A program made the position numbers and the translations under genes. 64,000 nt of DNA from Lingula anatina (Eukaryota; Brachiopoda; Lingulata; Lingulida; Lingulidae), in the NCBI RefSeq assembly GCF_001039355.2, contig NW_019773870.1:137660-201659 (forward strand), given 5' to 3'. The stretch's first letter is position 1. Each line of letters starts with the position of its first letter. Below the pieces are notes generated by a model. The model was given only the letters and a program-made list of their open reading frames with translations, had not been told where the DNA came from and ran no database searches. Shown piece after piece: positions 49,701 through 60,572 of the stretch.

Positions 49701-50217
49701 CTTGTCTTCAAAAGTGGGACAGAAGTCGGACAGTTCAAAGGTAACCAGTTCATCGAACAAGGAATCTTCTAAACTGTCCAGCTCGTCAAGCAAGGAGTCT
49801 TCTAAGTTGTCAAGTTCTTCTGGCAAGGAGTCTTCTAAATTGTCAAGCTCCTCAAGCAAGGAGTCTTCTAAACTGTCCTCGTCCAGCAAGGAGAAGTCCT
49901 CATTATCTAGTACTAAGGACTCCTCCAAAGGTTCTTCTTCAAGTAAGGAGTTGTCTAAGCTGTCGTCATCTAGTGGAAGTAAACCCCTGTCAGCGGCAGC
50001 TCTCGCGGCAGCAGCAGCTGCAGCAGCAGCAGCAAAGGCCTCCAGTGGTAGCAGAGATAGAGCAAACTCTGCCTCAGCACCATCATCATCCTCATCATCA
50101 ACATCAGCCTCGTCATCTTCTGGTGCGTCTGCTGCCATGAGTGCTGACAAGAGACTGCAGATGATGAAGAAGAAAGCTGCAGCCAAAATGAATGAAAAGA
50201 GAGCTTCCCTTAGATAG
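46701..50217 (+). CDS. INTS12: Integrator complex subunit 12 (PHD finger)
   Basis: Seven coding exons: 46701-46859, 47701-47793, 48062-48387, 48777-48843, 49071-49163, 49341-49475 and 49624-50217. They give about 488 residues, against about 460 in human. The N-terminus MASVELDPLFVKALHLLHSK is the conserved microdomain that in animals binds INTS1. A Lys/Glu-rich charged stretch follows. The PHD finger spans three exons: CIVC, then ECQECHSLYHQECHR, then WYCSKC, with all C4HC3 ligands present. The tail is Ser-rich with repeated SSKESSKLSS, then a poly-Ala run, and ends MKKKAAAKMNEKRASLR, close to the human end. Integrator cleaves snRNA 3' ends and attenuates RNA polymerase II in the nucleus. All phases agree and it looks intact. 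Confidence 0.96.
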
Positions 50218-50745
50218 GGCTTTCTGTTCTAACAATAGCAGACTTAAAATTCCATTCTGTTTTGAATATTGCACGTTGCAAAATTTGGTCATTTCCACAT
50301 TTTAATGAAAATTCTCAGAAGATATATTTCATTGTGTAAAATGCATATGGTGCATTTTTAGCATTATTATTATTTGACATTGAACTGTTGCCTGGTTCCA
50401 TTCAATGATGTATTTTCTTTCAGTTATTTATACTTATTGTGAAAGGAAGACAGACTTATCATTTTATTGTGATGATCATGGCAAACTCTTGTTACTATTA
50501 TAGCAATATTTTTATGTACTTAGTAGACTGACTTTCAGTGTCAATATGACAGACACTGTTAATCCAGAAATGAAGTACATAGCTACATTAGCACTCACAA
50601 ATAGCTCACAGAAAACCTTTCTTGAATTGAGGGGACCACCACCACTTATTACTGTATTGCAACAAAGGAATAACTAAAAAAGTGTTTTGTCATTAACTTT
50701 AAAAATGTCAATTTATCATCATTGTATTATCAGAGTTTTTCTTGT

Positions 50746-51095
50746 CTAATATGTTTATACAACAAATTATTAGAAAAGTAATATTTATTTAAAAACAGTA
50801 AAATTTTACTTGAATATTGAGCATTATATTTTACCTTAATAAAATGTTGTTGTAAGTGCTTTTTCATGACATAAATGTGTGACTTCAGACAAGTAATACT
50901 TTTCACTACTTCAGCAAGTGAACTTGTTTATACAACAAATTATTAGAAAAGTAACATTTATTTAAAAACAGTAAAATTTTGTTACTTAACTATTGAACAT
51001 TATATTTTACCTTAATAAAATGTTGTTGTAAGTGTTTTTTTCATGACATAAATGTGTGACTTCAGACAAGTAATACTTTTCACTACTTCAGCAAC
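50746..51095 (+). repeat. Tandem duplication carrying two poly(A) signals
   Basis: A block of about 175 bases beginning TTTATACAACAAATTATTAG is repeated head to tail with few changes. Each copy has AATAAA (50838-50843 and 51013-51018), so the INTS12 3' end may have two alternative polyadenylation sites. Confidence 0.8.
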
Positions 51096-51204
51096 TGAAC
51101 TTTAAGTATGGGTGTTGCATCCAATGTTCATTGCCACACACACACATGCACACACACTGCCTGGATTGTCCAACAATTCCTTAGGATGTCTCAGAATGCT
51201 TATG

Positions 51205-53639
51205 TCATCTAAAGTGCATCGTCAACACTTGAGGAGTCTCAAATGGTTCCTCAGAAGTCCTTTTTTGTTCTCCCCTGGGTACCTTGGCCCAGTCAAACCT
51301 GGAGAACTGCATGACAGATTTCTTTAACAGTCTGGCATTAACAGCATCATCAGGGGTTGTATAGTTGGGACTGTTTCTGTAGAAATTGTTTCCTATTTCA
51401 AATTCCACTGAAAATAAAGAAAAAAAAACTTAAATAAAGAAAAATACTTTTATTTGACAATTAGTTTGTGATTATAAAATGGTGAGCTCTTTTCTGGTTT
51501 TTATTTATTTTTCTACAAAGTATTAAATATGCATGACTGTCAAGTAGGACTGTGTAAAGAAGGACATTTCTCTAATGACTTACTTAGATTTAAAATAAAA
51601 AGGATGCATCTTCCCAGCAGACACATGGGAGAAGATTATGTACAACTTTTACCTGGATTTGTTGGCGCTTGTTTTTCTAAGCTTGAAGGATAATATATAC
51701 ATGGCGGACCCTGGGATCTTCGTCCAAATGCAATGGTGCCCCTCACCTCTTCTTGCTCCTGATCATAGATCTCTCTGGCCCTGTCTTTCTCATCTTTTGT
51801 GATTTCTTAAATCAGATAAATCCCAGAGTTTGTTAAGATTAAACATGAATTCAAGGTTTTTGGCTTAATTTTTTTATTTTAGTTATCATTCAAGTTCCAT
51901 GTAATGAAAAAAAAACTTCCATCAATGACAGTCAAATCAAGATCTTCATTTCATTCACACGTCTGGTTAAAACATAAACCTAAACTTCATGTTTCAGTTA
52001 ATTACTTAATAATTTAACATTAGCTAAGGGTTTCTAATATCCACACAGTTTTAGAAGTTATATCACAAAGATGCTCTCACCTTGTCTGTCCAGCAATTCC
52101 AAGGAAGGTATACTTGATATCACAAAGAGTCTGTAATCAGGCTCTTGGGCCACTGGATTGCTAAACAAATCTGCAATGATGGTAAAGAATACACATCACT
52201 GTATTGACTAGAACCTTAAAACACGATTGTATAAGATAGGCAAAATAATAACACTTAATATACCAGTAAAAGTTCACTTTTACTGAAAAAAAAATTAAAA
52301 ACTTTTAAAATCTGCATTTATTTTCATTCAATTCAATTTACATGTAAGAGTTAGAAAAAAGGGGGCTATACTCACTCAGTGATTTTAAATTCTGCATTTT
52401 TCTGAACTCTGCTACTACTTTTTCCAGTTTGGTCAATTGGTTGTTGTGCAAATATAGCACCTCCATGCTTGTTAAATGTTTCAGTGCCCCAGTGATTTCT
52501 TTTAAATGGTTTTCTTGTAAATATAATTCTGACAACCGATAATTATTTGCCAGGAAGTTAATGGAGGTGAGCTAAAATAGAAGATGATATAAAAGTTAAA
52601 GGTCTATTTCTTATTTGGAAAAATTTGTGTTAAATAGTGTAAGAAAATCCAGTTAAAGCAGTCTACATAAATTGCTTCATAACATTATTTTGAAGAGTTG
52701 TTAAATCAAAAAATATCTTTTAAAAAGGTAAAATAATGAATTTCTTATATTTTTATTATTCTCTTTAAATAACATCGCAGTATAATCTATAATATATCTA
52801 CGTGATGCCAAAAACACTGAATTGTATATACATGTGTACTGTGGTATAAACTGCATTACTCATTGATATGTGAATAAAAACAAGTCTATTCCATCTGAAT
52901 TAATGAAATAGAATAATCATATAAACAGAAAATAAATATTTTTGTTCAACAAACCATGTTTTGGTTAAGCCATAGGTATTTGAGATTTTTAAATCTTCCC
53001 AAGTCGGAAACATCCCTGAGGTTGCTGCAAGACAAAAATACAATCATTTACTGTACGATAAAAATTAATTTTCACACTGGGTGGGTGGGTGGGTGGGTGG
53101 GGGGGGGGGGGGGGGCACAACTGAACACACCACAAAATAAATGCAATGGGTATTTATACAGCATTAGCCATTAGTGCATTTATTATTCAAACAGTAGTGT
53201 ATAATCTCAAGTGAAAATACTCTTGACTAGAATTTTGATACCCGGTAGAAGCACATGATTTTAACTACCCAGTAGTATATAGGTAACCCTTGATATACAG
53301 GTACAATGCCTGCCAGGACTACCTTCAAATCAGCAATTTTTTTATAACTAAAATTTCACACTCACCACTTGGACAAGTAAAGCTGTTTGACATCAACGTT
53401 GCGTTTTATATTTTGCTTTTCGAGCTGCGTTTTGATAGTCTGAAAAGTGAAGTACTGAGTATTTCAAAACGGTAAGGTATGCTGTATTTTGGTATATGCG
53501 ACAATATAGGGGTTATTTAGAGTACACATATTTTCTACAAAAAATAAAAATAGATTTGTTTTAATATTCTTCAGAAAAATATCACAAAGAACGATTTGAT
53601 GCCTGAAAACTAATCAGTTACCTGGTCAAGGTCCGCCAT
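51205..53639 (-). CDS. LRRC72: Leucine-rich repeat-containing protein 72
   Basis: Seven exons (53639-53622, 53439-53366, 53024-52955, 52571-52376, 52170-52081, 51805-51653, 51407-51205), phases consistent, about 267 residues. Residues near 18-30 read KRNVDVKQLYLSK. Successive LRRs follow (FKNLKYLWLNQN, RLSELYLQENHLKEI, SMEVLYLHNNQLTKL), then the cap FSNPVAQEPDYRLFVISSIP and LELLDRQ. The C-terminal part has TIAFGRRSQGP and FDWAKVPRGEQ. The order and key strings match vertebrate LRRC72, whose function is not established. The first coding exon is only six codons (MADLDQ). It converges with INTS12 and diverges from the helicase gene. Confidence 0.87.
53078..53115. repeat. (GGGT)n then poly-G
   Basis: Several GGGT units run into a G homopolymer in an LRRC72 intron; G-quadruplex-forming by composition. 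Confidence 0.85.
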
Positions 53640-54160
53640 GTTGCTTGTTACCAAAATAAAGACATACAGAGCTGTGCTTTTATTTATATATATAAGATAA
53701 CGTTTCGCTAACAGTAAGAATTAATATTGAAAAGGATAAAATTATATTTAGTGTAATAATTTCACTAATTTAATTCTTTTAATACGGAGAAAGAAGTATA
53801 GTTGTGCGTAATTTAAATAGTAGCATCTTTTGGGAGCGAAAATATATACAAAGCGTAAGTCAACTTTGTATAAATGCGAAATATAGTTTGTGACTGGTTC
53901 CCTTGTCTTTTGCTCTTCTCCCCGTTTTTCGTTCATCACTATGGTTTTTCAATACCTTAATTGGATGTAAGCGCAGATGGTAAGTATGGCTTTAAGTATT
54001 ATTTGTACAAACCTGCCAGTGTTTTGTTGATCCAAACTGAAACTGGGAATTTCCTTTGGGAATTTTGTCGGTGATGACGTACGACTTTCGATTTCGTCAG
54101 TGCGTTTTCGTGTGCCTTTCGAGCTTTTCCTTTGTGCCGTGCAGCTCCAGATTTACAGCA
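53640..54160. promoter_or_regulatory. Divergent promoter region between LRRC72 and the helicase gene
   Basis: About 520 bases separate the two start codons, which face away from each other. No TATA box was assigned. The helicase-side leader contains an upstream in-frame ATG at 54074. Confidence 0.45.
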
Positions 54161-57100
54161 ATGGATGTATCTCCGCTCCTACCTTTAAAATGCGATGTTT
54201 GTAAGAAACAATTTAGTGGTCAAGCTCCTGCCAAGCAACATTTTGAGAGCGCTCAGCATCAGAAGAAGTTGACTGCCTCGGAAAAAATGGGCAGTACCCT
54301 TACCAACAAGCCGTGTTGCGACATTTGTAATATCTTTTGCGATACTTACACAATTTTAGAACAACATCGTCAAAGTCCCAAACACCAGGCGGCAGAGAGA
54401 AAATTACAAAACACCAAACAATTCCCTACAGTGGAGGTGGGAAGTGAAGAGATTGCCCGTTTGTTATTCCCGCCCCGACAACCTGAATGCGTGGACTCGG
54501 CTGTGGATTCCCAGCAGCACCCCAACTCCGAGGCACAGAAGTACGAGATGGACACTCAAGTGGAAAATAAAGAAGGCATTGATAGCGATGGAGCTGATGC
54601 TGCAGCCAAAGAATATGATGAAACATATTGCTATGTTTGCCAAATTGCCTTTACTTCACTGCAACATGCCAAGCAGCACCTTAGTGGACAGAAACATACG
54701 AAGAAAATGCGTCAGTATGGCAGTCAGGCACGCATGACCACACCACTTGATAATACCTCATGGTATCACTGTAATGTATGCAATGTAGATTGTAATTCCC
54801 AATACCATCTTGAACAACATCAAGTAGGCAGTGCACACAAAAAGAAAGTCCGGAGTATGGGTATGATGTCTGTCAGGAATATTGCTGCAGTCCCTGCTAC
54901 ACCAGACTTTATGGTACAAGAAACAACCCTGGAGACACCAGAGAAACTCTTGAGGCCAGATGTGGAAAATGTTCAAGAATCTGTTTGTGCTGATGGAGTC
55001 AGCATCTTAACAGCTGAGACACGGGTTGAGGTGCCTGGTCAGGAAACACCAGTCACTACTGATATACTGGATGAAAAGTTGCATTTCAATCAATGTTCAA
55101 CTCCGGTAAATATTTGTAGAGAAGAAACTTCATGTGCACTTGAGCGGGATGATGAAACCAAGTTAAAGCAACAGGACCAAAATGATGTGACTGCTACCAT
55201 TATAAAAGAAGTTGACAGTATGTCAGAAAGGGATAATGCGTGCACCAAGGTCACTCAGTTGGTCCAGAATATTTTGCCTGCTACTGGTAGAAATGGAAAT
55301 GAAAATGAAAATATCACTTGTAAGAAGGAGGAGGATGAAACAAAAGAAAAACAACTGTTCCAGAATGATGAAAAACCTACTGTTGGCTCTGAAAACACTA
55401 CCCCAACTGTACAGCTGCCTCCAAGTGTGGATGATGATCTATGTGCGAAGTTTCTTCAGTTGACATTGAAAAGTCAAGATGCTGAAGATGGCTGTGATGA
55501 TTCCTATGTTGATGCTGATGGTAACAGACAAGCTGTGTACAGTATAGATAGTGAAGGAAGGGGACAGTGCTTCATATGCAATGTTGGTCTGGATTCCAGA
55601 ATTAAATCCTCACAGCATTTCAGAGGAAAAAATCATGCAAAGCAACTTTCCAGAGCAAAAAACGGATATTTACAATTGACTTTTGTGCCTGGTCTTTACA
55701 GCTGCTCTGAGTGTCAGGTGAATTTCTCTGGACCAGAGAGCCATGCTCAACACCTTCAGAGTGAAAAGCACAAGGCAAAACTGGCCCAGTCACAGTGTGT
55801 TCCAGAGAGATCCTTGCCACTTCATGTGAAAGAAGTGGTTGATTGTGACATGGATCCCTATTCCTTGATGACAACAACACTACCCAGAAGTTATCAAATT
55901 GACCTGTATGAAGCAGCGATGAAAGGAGATGTGGTGGTCTTTCTACCAACAGGTAAAGTTTGTATGTTAATTGTGAGATGCCCATGCTTTATTTTACACT
56001 TTTGTTGTTGTAAAGGGAGGTTCAAGTGATTAAACACTGTAGTTGGTGTATGGGAGCACAAATGTGTTAAGTTGGGATAACCAAATATCATCATGTCGTT
56101 CTTGGGAAAATGCATTTTGGTAAAGGCTTTTGAATTAATGAAAAGGATAAAGTTGACAGTGTTAAGGGAGTTCAAAAATAATTAGGCTGTGCATGTTGTT
56201 AAATACATGTATTCCAGGCACTGGAAAGACTGTGATATCAGCCATGGTTGTGAGTCACATGTTGCAGCTGAACCCTGCCAGACCTGTGGTGTTTCTGGTG
56301 GACAGGGTGCTACTGGTCATGCAGCAGAGTAAAGTACTGAAGACAGAGCTGGGGGACAAAATGTATACCAGGTAATATAGGAAATGTATGGTGTAATCAA
56401 AATGTAAACAACTTCATTGTTCCATATCTCTTAGGTACAGGTAAATCTAATGTGTTTATGGTCTTTTGAGAATTACAAATTACCCTTTTTATCAGCTCAT
56501 TTGCTGTGTGTTTTGTTTTCTTTGTGATTCCTGATATGGGCAATGGAAAAAATGTCTCTCCTTAAAGGAGAATTCTTTAAGTTTTAATGCTACAAGTACC
56601 AGTAGCAGGAGTCCTGTATTGGAAAAAATATCTTGAAAATTTCTGTTACATGCGCCTCATAAAAAGTAATTGGAAATGTTTTGTTATTGTTGTAGATGTC
56701 ATAAACATTGTAATGAAAATCAGAAGTACTTGTATATGTTTATTTTAGGCCAAAGGGAATGGAGGATGATGAAAGATTAGTTTGTTACAACCCCCCCCCC
56801 ACCTTGCTCCCACCTACCCTAACTGTTAGTGTTTCTGTTTTTAAAATGGGCATGTTGTACAGTGTGTTATTATGGTGAGGTATTGAACTGTACATGTACC
56901 ATATGGACCTAAAAATAATTTCTGGAATAAATAATAATTCAGAAGTTTGATTTAGTGGGAACTTTAAGATTTGAATTGTGACAATTTTCTCTAGGATAGA
57001 TGATGGGGTGCAACATGACCGTCAGTTAAAAATTGGAACTCTGTGTGGGGAAAAGCAAGATACAGGAGGAGAGTTGATATGGAAACAAGACATAGTAGTG

Positions 57101-59014
57101 ACCACCGCAGGTATGTGTATACTGTATGTATGGCATTATTTCAGTATGTGCATGGAGATTGGGTCGACTCTGTTTCTCTATATAATTACCTTAAGTTAAT
57201 ATTATCATTATGTAGAAAAAGTTTGATTTCAAAGCGTGTGTGTATGTGTGATTTAAATATTCAATCACAGTATTCTGTATATTATATAATATAAACAGTT
57301 TTTATGTCATTAAGTGTTTTAATGGCATCAAGCCACACAATATATAACACATAATTTGATATCATGTGAAATATTTCAGCTTATTATTTAAATCTGCTGG
57401 AGAAACAAGTTGTCTGCTGGCAAGACCTCTGCCTGGCTGTGTTTGATGAAGCCCACCACTGTGTAAAAAGTCACCCCTTCAACAGGCTTCTGGAACAGTT
57501 CCACCGCAAATTACAACTTAAACACAGACCTAAAATTTTAGGTAAATTATAATTTTGTTCAGTTGTTACTTTTTGCTTGATATGAATGCAAAAAGTATCA
57601 TTATTTTGTTGTTTACACTCTCTCAGTTAGATTTTCTACTGGTTGTTTGCAAAATTAATTCAGCTTAAATTAATTAGGTAGAATTTATATTCTTTGCCCA
57701 CAATACATTAAGACGAGCTACTAGTATACTGCATAGTGCATTTAGCTCACACAAGTTTTTCAGAGTTTATACAAACTGCTGATAATACTTCATATATTAA
57801 GACCAATTTGGTTTTTTTTTCATCTTAAGATGTATGCTTTGCCTGTATGGCTCTACAATCTGGGTTATACTTTGATTCTTTTTATTGCAGGATTGACTGC
57901 ATCTCCAGCAGGGAGAGAAACAGTGGAAGACACAGAAAAAATGCTCAAGAGACTTCTTGAAAATATTGGTGATGGAAAACTGGCAGCCATCATGGAAAAT
58001 GATAGAAGTTTCAAAGAATTGTCAAAATACAAGACCCAAACCAAACTAATAGCTAAAGAGCTGGGCTTGACTGTAAATGAGAAAGAACTGCAGGACGAAC
58101 TTCAGAAATATTTGTTCCTTTGTTACAACCGCCTCTCAGTCGAGACTGATTTTGGGAATTTTGACAGTAGAGAGGAAGTGAAAACTTGCCAGGATCTGAA
58201 AGGGGATGTTTTGGAAGCATTCCAAATATTTTTGCAAGACGCAAAGCCAATCGAGCCTGATAGAAATATCTACATAGAAGCGCTGAAGCTTCACTGCAGT
58301 GTTCTCTGTGAGGCGCTGAGTGCTGTGGGAGATGGTTCCGTGGAATTTGCTTTCAGAGTTCTCCAAGATCTTTTGAACAGATCGCATCCAGGGAGTTTTG
58401 AAAAAGCAGCAGAGTTAAATTTGGCACACCAGAAAGTGAAAAGTCTGACAGAACATTTTGCCCTGAGGACAGAAGAGGAGAAGGAAGATGACAAGATGGC
58501 CGTCAAGACAGTAGCCAGAGAAATACTACAGGGGATTGATTGGGACTCCAGGGAGCAAGGAAAGCAGCCATTTGTCTTAGTGTTAGTGAAAACAAGGGTA
58601 GTTGCACAGCAAATGACAGAGGCTCTTAAAGAAATGGAGGAATTGAAAGAATGCGGTATTTGTCCAGTTTGCATAGTGGGCCATGGTGGTGGTTCCTCTG
58701 ACGGTGGTGGAATGACCATCAAAAAGCAGAGTAGGGCCCTGGAAGGCATTAGGAACTACGAGTACCAGGTGGTAGTTGCCACCTCTGTTGCTGAAGAAGG
58801 GGTAGATTTTCCTGAATGTGAACTCGTGATTCATATGAATCCTCCTAGTTCAGTGACGGCGCTCGTACAGACACGTGGGCGCGCTCGCAAGCAAGGTGTT
58901 AGTCGGTTCATCGCTTTGTGCAGGGAACCAGGTCAGAAAGACAAGATCGAGCTGCTTCAGAAGAAAGAGGAAAACATGTACAAGGCTGCGAAGAAGATAA
59001 TTGACACATATTAG
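54161..59014 (+). CDS. Six-zinc-finger (dsRNA-binding type) RLR/Dicer-like helicase
   Basis: Five exons (54161-55952, 56218-56371, 56995-57110, 57380-57541, 57891-59014) with agreeing phases give 1115 residues. The first 540 hold six C2H2 fingers of the U1/JAZ type with CxxC, 12 residues, H, 5 residues, H: starting near 11, 53, 157, 204, 470 and 515. An acidic linker lies between fingers 4 and 5. The helicase follows: LPRSYQIDLYEAA, Walker A LPTGTGKT (about 595-602), VFDEAHHC (DEAH 710-713), GLTASPAG, LVLVKTR, GHGGG...GMTIKKQ, VVVATSVAEEGVDFPE and QTRGRARK (about 1068). This motif set is that of the RIG-I/MDA5/Dicer branch of SF2. No CARD, RNase III, PAZ or RLR C-terminal domain is present. 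Likely cytosolic double-stranded RNA binding or sensing. ATG 54161 precedes finger 1; ATG 54074 would add 29 residues. Confidence 0.88.
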
Positions 59015-60300
59015 CAGACACAAAGACTAAAAGCTTTTCATATTTTTTTTAGTTGCTTGACTATCAACTCTGAAAAAAAAGACAAAGTGTTTTTACACCT
59101 ACTAGGGGGAAGGGGGTATATGCATGTCTGCTCATTAGACGGTGACCAGTCTCCATGTATACTACATGTACAGTGCTCAAGATCATAAAATGCACCAATA
59201 CAGAAATTTACTGAATTGTGAAATTTAATTCAGATCACCATACACAGACCCGACAGAAATGGCAAATATGGTTGACTATTTACAAAAAAATTTTTTAAAT
59301 GAAAATAAGAATACATAATTATTTAATCGCTTATATTTTGCGTATTTGTAGCTTCTCTTTTGATGTGAAACAAGATAATTTGTTAAATATGATGATCAGG
59401 TAGCATAAGGTTTTTGATTCCTTATGAGCAAGTATATATCAGTTACCTGTACAGTAGTTTATTTAGTTATTTTCTGGTCAAACGATTGCAAGTGCTTGTA
59501 CTAACATGAAAGGTCACAAAAATCCCAGAAGAAAACCATTTTTCCAATTATGATTATTCAAGAGAATTTTTTTAATGAAAAATGGTATTCTGGTGTAATG
59601 CACAGAGACTGTAAATTACAGTGGTATAAGATTGAGCCAATTCACAACCTATTAAGACAGTGTTGGTCTTCAAGGACAATAATATTTCTCAATTTCACAG
59701 ATTAAGGAGTGCTCTGTGAATACATGCCCTTTATATTGTGGGTTCATTACTTCTGTTTGATAAACAATGTATTTAAAAATTGAATGAATTCAATACCAAT
59801 TAATGGATTTAATTCTTCCTTCTGTGATTTTTAGAGTAAGCATGATGGTCATTATTGCAAAGTTGTTATTGTATATTTGAATGTACTTTGCTGAAGTGTC
59901 TTTGTTTTGCTTTACAAATTGTATGCAGTAAATTTGTGCATATTAAATATATAACAGGTACTTGTGTCAGTGTTTTAGTGTATTTGTCCTCTGTACTACC
60001 ATACCCGTCTCATGGCTTTGCATTTACTGCATATATACTAATACCAGTACTTGTTCCTGATATTGGGATTAGGTGAAAAAAAAAACATTACAATTAATGC
60101 ATAATGGAGCAGTAGTGAAATTTTTTAGATATGAAAATGCTTAAAAAAAAAAAACAAAAAAAAAAACTTCACTGAGTCGACGTTATCTGAAAATAAGAAT
60201 TTCTGCCAATGGCATAGAAAAATTGATTTCTAAAAATTGCCAGGAAATTCAGCCTTTTCAAGTATTTGTCATTGGTAAAAGAACAAAAATGTGCACATAT
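59015..60300. other. Helicase 3' region, no further gene seen
   Basis: AT-rich 3' flank with A-rich runs near 60145-60165. No clear AATAAA close to the stop was found. Confidence 0.45.
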
Positions 60301-60350
60301 TATGCCTGATTGTAGTGGAACGACAGAGAAGTTGAAAGAGGGAATTTAGG

Positions 60351-60499
60351 ATGGCCATGTTTAAAAAGAAAGGGAAAGAGGAACCGTCCTGCACGCTGGA
60401 GGAGCTACACACCATCCTGACGTTTGACACAGGAGGGCTGTTTATGTTGCCTAGCAATGACTGGGATGAGGTCTATCCAGGACTGCTGATATCTGACGG
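60351..60499 (+). CDS. First coding exon of the dual-specificity phosphatase, extra copy
   Basis: Same exon as at 63175-63317, with an extra in-frame ATG six bases upstream (ATGGCCATG). It ends in a phase-2 GTAAAC donor. The next exon in the window (63537) could in principle be joined to it by skipping the second helicase exon copy and the second phosphatase exon copy. It may be a haplotype copy. Confidence 0.6.
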
Positions 60500-60572
60500 G
60501 TAAACTTTGAGTTTTTTTTTTTTTTTTTTGCTGTTTTGAATGTTTTCATTTTTTAAAATTAAAATATTGTAN

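Larger units (their letters stand above)
57630..60571 (+). repeat. 2.9-kb direct duplication, unit 1
   Basis: Nearly the same as 60573-63360. It holds the last helicase exon and the first phosphatase coding exon. It is cut at the N at 60572. An indel of about 190 bases (around 59640-59780) is missing in unit 2. Confidence 0.95.

Noticed and set aside
49587-50186. 199-residue acidic open frame antisense to INTS12
   Set aside because: It is the mirror of the Ser/Lys-rich repeats of the true INTS12 last exon, with no splice or family support.
54056-54160. 35-residue extension of the zinc-finger helicase
   Set aside because: The first codon is TTG. The ATG at 54074 is possible but gives a Cys/Phe-rich leader not expected for this family; ATG 54161 directly precedes finger 1.
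57830-57890. Start of a separate helicase gene at 57830
   Set aside because: The in-frame ATG lies in the intron just before a strong TTTTATTGCAG acceptor, and the reading phase fits exon 4 of the larger gene. The helicase would otherwise lack motifs I and II.
58291-58834. Antisense open frames under the helicase exon
   Set aside because: Shadows of the coding strand; the same ones recur under the duplicate exon at 61241-61784.
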